NCBI RefSeq assembly: GCF_002101775.1
Contig: NZ_LQPI01000050.1
Location: forward strand, 1 to 64,000
Direction: 5' to 3'
DNA from: Mycolicibacter nonchromogenicus
GTDB taxonomy: Bacteria > Actinomycetota > Actinomycetes > Mycobacteriales > Mycobacteriaceae
DNA: 64,000 nt
Made by a program: the position numbers and the translations under genes. A model generated the notes under the pieces. That model was not told the DNA's origin, ran no database searches, and saw only the letters and a program-made list of their open reading frames with translations. Positions 62,315 through 64,000 of the stretch are shown here, in pieces (position 1 is the first letter of the stretch; each line of letters opens with the position of its first letter).

Positions 62315-63759
62315 GAGGCTGTCCGGCAGTCGGTCCCCGGTTCTGGAGGGGCCGGCGGCAGGTTGGTCAGGGTCGGCGGGCGGGGCTTTCCGGAGCTTCG
62401 TGGTGGCGGAGGCGGTCCGGGCCGCGGACCGGTCGGGACGAGCCCCGGGGATTGGCTGCGCGACGGGGTGGTGCTGGTGGTGGTGCCGTGCGGGCACGGC
62501 GGCAGCAGTGCGTCGTGGGCCAGATTGCGCAGTTGGGTGATCGCGTCGTCGAGTGTGCCGGCGGGAAGGCCGTTGCTGACCTGTTGGCGGGCCGGCGGGC
62601 GGAGGTCCTGCAGCGTCATCAGCCGGCAGCTCAGTATGTCGCCGGACTGACTGAAGCTGATCTGTACCAGCTCGCCCTTGCTGTCCAGGCAGCCGAGCAG
62701 GTAGGGCTCCTGCAGCGGCACACCGAGGATCGAGCCCTGCACGCCGCGCATGATCGCCACCGTGCCGCCGTAGGCGGTGACGTAGTAGTTGGTGCGGACC
62801 ACCGCCCGCCCGATCAGCAGCCCGGCGCCCAGCAGGGCCAGCAGCAGTACCGCGACCAGAAACATGCGCCGCCGGGAGCGGGGCGGCCGCTCCGGGGTTT
62901 CCATGCGCGGCAGCGCCCGCTTGGCGACGGTCTTGCGCGGGGAGATCGCCGATGCCCGACCGGCGGCGGTGTCGAGGGAGATCAGATGGTCGTCGTCGCT
63001 GTCGGAGACGGCCCCGGCCAGGATCGGCTGGGTCTGGCCGTAGTCGACGTCGACGACATCGGCCACCACCACCGTGACGTTGTCGGGGCCGCCGCCGCGC
63101 AGCGCCAACTCGATGAGGCGCAGCGCGCACTCGTTGACGTCGGGGATCTGCAGCGCCTCGTAGATGGTCTCGGTGCTCACCGGGTCCGACAGCCCGTCGG
63201 AGCACAGCAGGTAACGGTCGCCGGCCTGCGCCTCGCGCATGATCAGCGTCGGCTCCACCTCGTGGCCGGTCAGCGCCCGCATGATCAGGGAGCGCTGCGG
63301 ATGGCTGTGCGCCTCCTCCAAGGTGATGCGGCCCTCGTCGACCAGGGTCTGCACGAACGTGTCGTCCTTGGTGATCTGGGTGAGCTCGCCGTCGCGCAAC
63401 AGGTAGCCGCGGGAGTCGCCGATGTGGGCCAGCCCCAGCCGCGGACCGGCGAACAGGATGGTGGTCAAGGTGGTGCCCATGCCTTCGAGCTCGGGGTGCT
63501 CTTCGACATAGGCCGCGATGGCCGCGTTGCCCTCCTGCACGGCGCTTTCCAGCTTGGCCAACAGGTCGCCGCCGGGCTCGTCGTCGTCGAGGTGCGCCAG
63601 CGCGGCGATCACCAGTTGTGACGCGACTTCCCCGGCCGCGTGCCCGCCCATGCCGTCGGCCAGGGCCAGCAGCCGAGCTCCGGCATAGACGGAGTCCTCG
63701 TTGTTGGAACGCACCAGACCGCGGTCACTGCGGGCGGCGTACCGCAGAACCAGGCTCAC
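62311..63759 (-). CDS. pstP: PP2C-type serine/threonine phosphatase PstP
   Basis: 482 aa. PP2C domain at 1-235: SDRGLVRSNNEDSVYAG (metal-binding Asp), ALADGMGGHAAGEVAS, HIGDSRGYLLRDG, GGPDNVTVVVADV. Then a linker, one helix (about 300-322, MFLVAVLLLALLGAGLLIG) and an extracytoplasmic domain of about 160 residues ending in a proline-rich tail. It reverses PknA/PknB phosphorylation, including of CwlM. The GTG overlaps fhaB by 4 nt. Confidence 0.96.
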   Translation of the reverse strand: MSLVLRYAARSDRGLVRSNNEDSVYAGARLLALADGMGGHAAGEVASQLVIAALAHLDDDEPGGDLLAKLESAVQEGNAAIAAYVEEHPELEGMGTTLTTILFAGPRLGLAHIGDSRGYLLRDGELTQITKDDTFVQTLVDEGRITLEEAHSHPQRSLIMRALTGHEVEPTLIMREAQAGDRYLLCSDGLSDPVSTETIYEALQIPDVNECALRLIELALRGGGPDNVTVVVADVVDVDYGQTQPILAGAVSDSDDDHLISLDTAAGRASAISPRKTVAKRALPRMETPERPPRSRRRMFLVAVLLLALLGAGLLIGRAVVRTNYYVTAYGGTVAIMRGVQGSILGVPLQEPYLLGCLDSKGELVQISFSQSGDILSCRLMTLQDLRPPARQQVSNGLPAGTLDDAITQLRNLAHDALLPPCPHGTTTSTTPSRSQSPGLVPTGPRPGPPPPPRSSGKPRPPTLTNLPPAPPEPGTDCRTAS

Positions 63760-64000
63760 CGGCGGAGCTCGATCGCGGTCTTGCCGATGCGTATCGGCGT
63801 GCCGATCGGAACCCGTACCGCAGTGGTCACTTTCACCCTGTCAAGGTAGGTGCCATTGGTCGATCCCAGATCTTCGACATACCATTCCGTGCCCCGCTGC
63901 GACAGCCGAGCGTGCCGGGTGGAGGCGTAGTCGTCGGTGAGCACCAGCGTGGAGTCGTCGGCGCGGCCCACCAGAACCGGCTGATCACTGAGTGCAATGC
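63756..64000 (-). CDS. fhaB: FHA-domain protein FhaB/FipA (5' end outside window)
   Basis: Only the C-terminal 81 codons are visible. They make up most of a forkhead-associated domain: VGRADDSTLVL, the Ser/His phosphothreonine pocket ASTRHARL, and STNGTYLD. In M. tuberculosis this gene (Rv0019c) heads into pstP in the same way; its product binds phosphorylated partners of PknA/PknB and FtsZ/FtsQ-linked proteins. Start and N-terminal membrane anchor cannot be seen. Confidence 0.92.
   Translation of the reverse strand, partial: IALSDQPVLVGRADDSTLVLTDDYASTRHARLSQRGTEWYVEDLGSTNGTYLDRVKVTTAVRVPIGTPIRIGKTAIELRR

Overview
The window is high-GC actinobacterial DNA covering the replication origin of a mycobacterium. 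The evidence is the gene content and order (rpmH-dnaA-oriC-dnaN-recF-dciA-gyrB-gyrA, a parS/parAB locus, a pstP-rodA-pbpA-pknA-pknB kinase and cell-wall operon, crgA, cwsA, cwlM, a MurJ-pseudokinase fusion, sigM, mutT4). Protein sequences are close to M. tuberculosis homologues throughout. The species cannot be fixed from the sequence alone.

Layout. 1-5356: two tandem ponA1-type bifunctional penicillin-binding proteins on the minus strand (the first runs off the left edge) behind a DUF5318 zinc-ribbon gene. 5468-12401: a plus-strand block of a DUF1707 membrane protein, PadR regulator, ino1, hydrolase, LLM oxidoreductase and an amino-acid ABC importer whose binding protein and permease are fused. 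12459-22174: MarR, SDR, a class III nucleotidyl cyclase with a probable 1-nt frameshift, leuS, an MTC28-like secreted protein, small membrane and AlgH proteins, an MFS transporter and a DinB-like protein. 22175-25248: two sets of short direct repeats around a Ca-binding-repeat protein, pcnA and mutT4. 25245-35740: mutT4-DUF6049-murJ fusion, sigM with an unusually short partner, trxB-trxA behind a SigH-type promoter, cwlM and an acetyltransferase. 35964-41348: parB, parA, rsmG (with three parS sites inside coding sequence), khpB, yidC, yidD, rnpA and rpmH, all on the minus strand. 41349-51719: the origin region and the gyrase genes. 51774-64000: DUF3566 protein, tRNA-Ile, tRNA-Ala, cwsA, ppiA, a PH-domain protein, crgA, DUF881, trpG/pabA, then the pknB-pknA-pbpA-rodA-pstP-fhaB operon on the minus strand (fhaB runs off the right edge).

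The genes form one functional neighbourhood: origin firing and segregation (DnaA, DnaN, DciA, ParABS, gyrase) beside the machinery that builds and places peptidoglycan (PonA1, MurJ, CwlM, PbpA, RodA, CrgA, CwsA, PknA/B, PstP, FhaB). The ponA1-to-DinB block lies on the parA side of the origin and is inverted relative to its position in M. tuberculosis (Rv0036c-Rv0050 lie beyond gyrA there). That fits one inversion symmetric about oriC.

Most of the window is conserved core. I found no CRISPR array, prophage, insertion sequence or obviously new multigene system. The points most worth following are the tandem ponA1 pair, the SigM partner without an anti-sigma domain, the cyclase frameshift, the fused ABC importer, the repeats at the rearrangement junction, the palindrome plus perfect DnaA box upstream of the PH-domain gene, and a set of -10 elements 6-8 nt before start codons that predicts leaderless transcripts.
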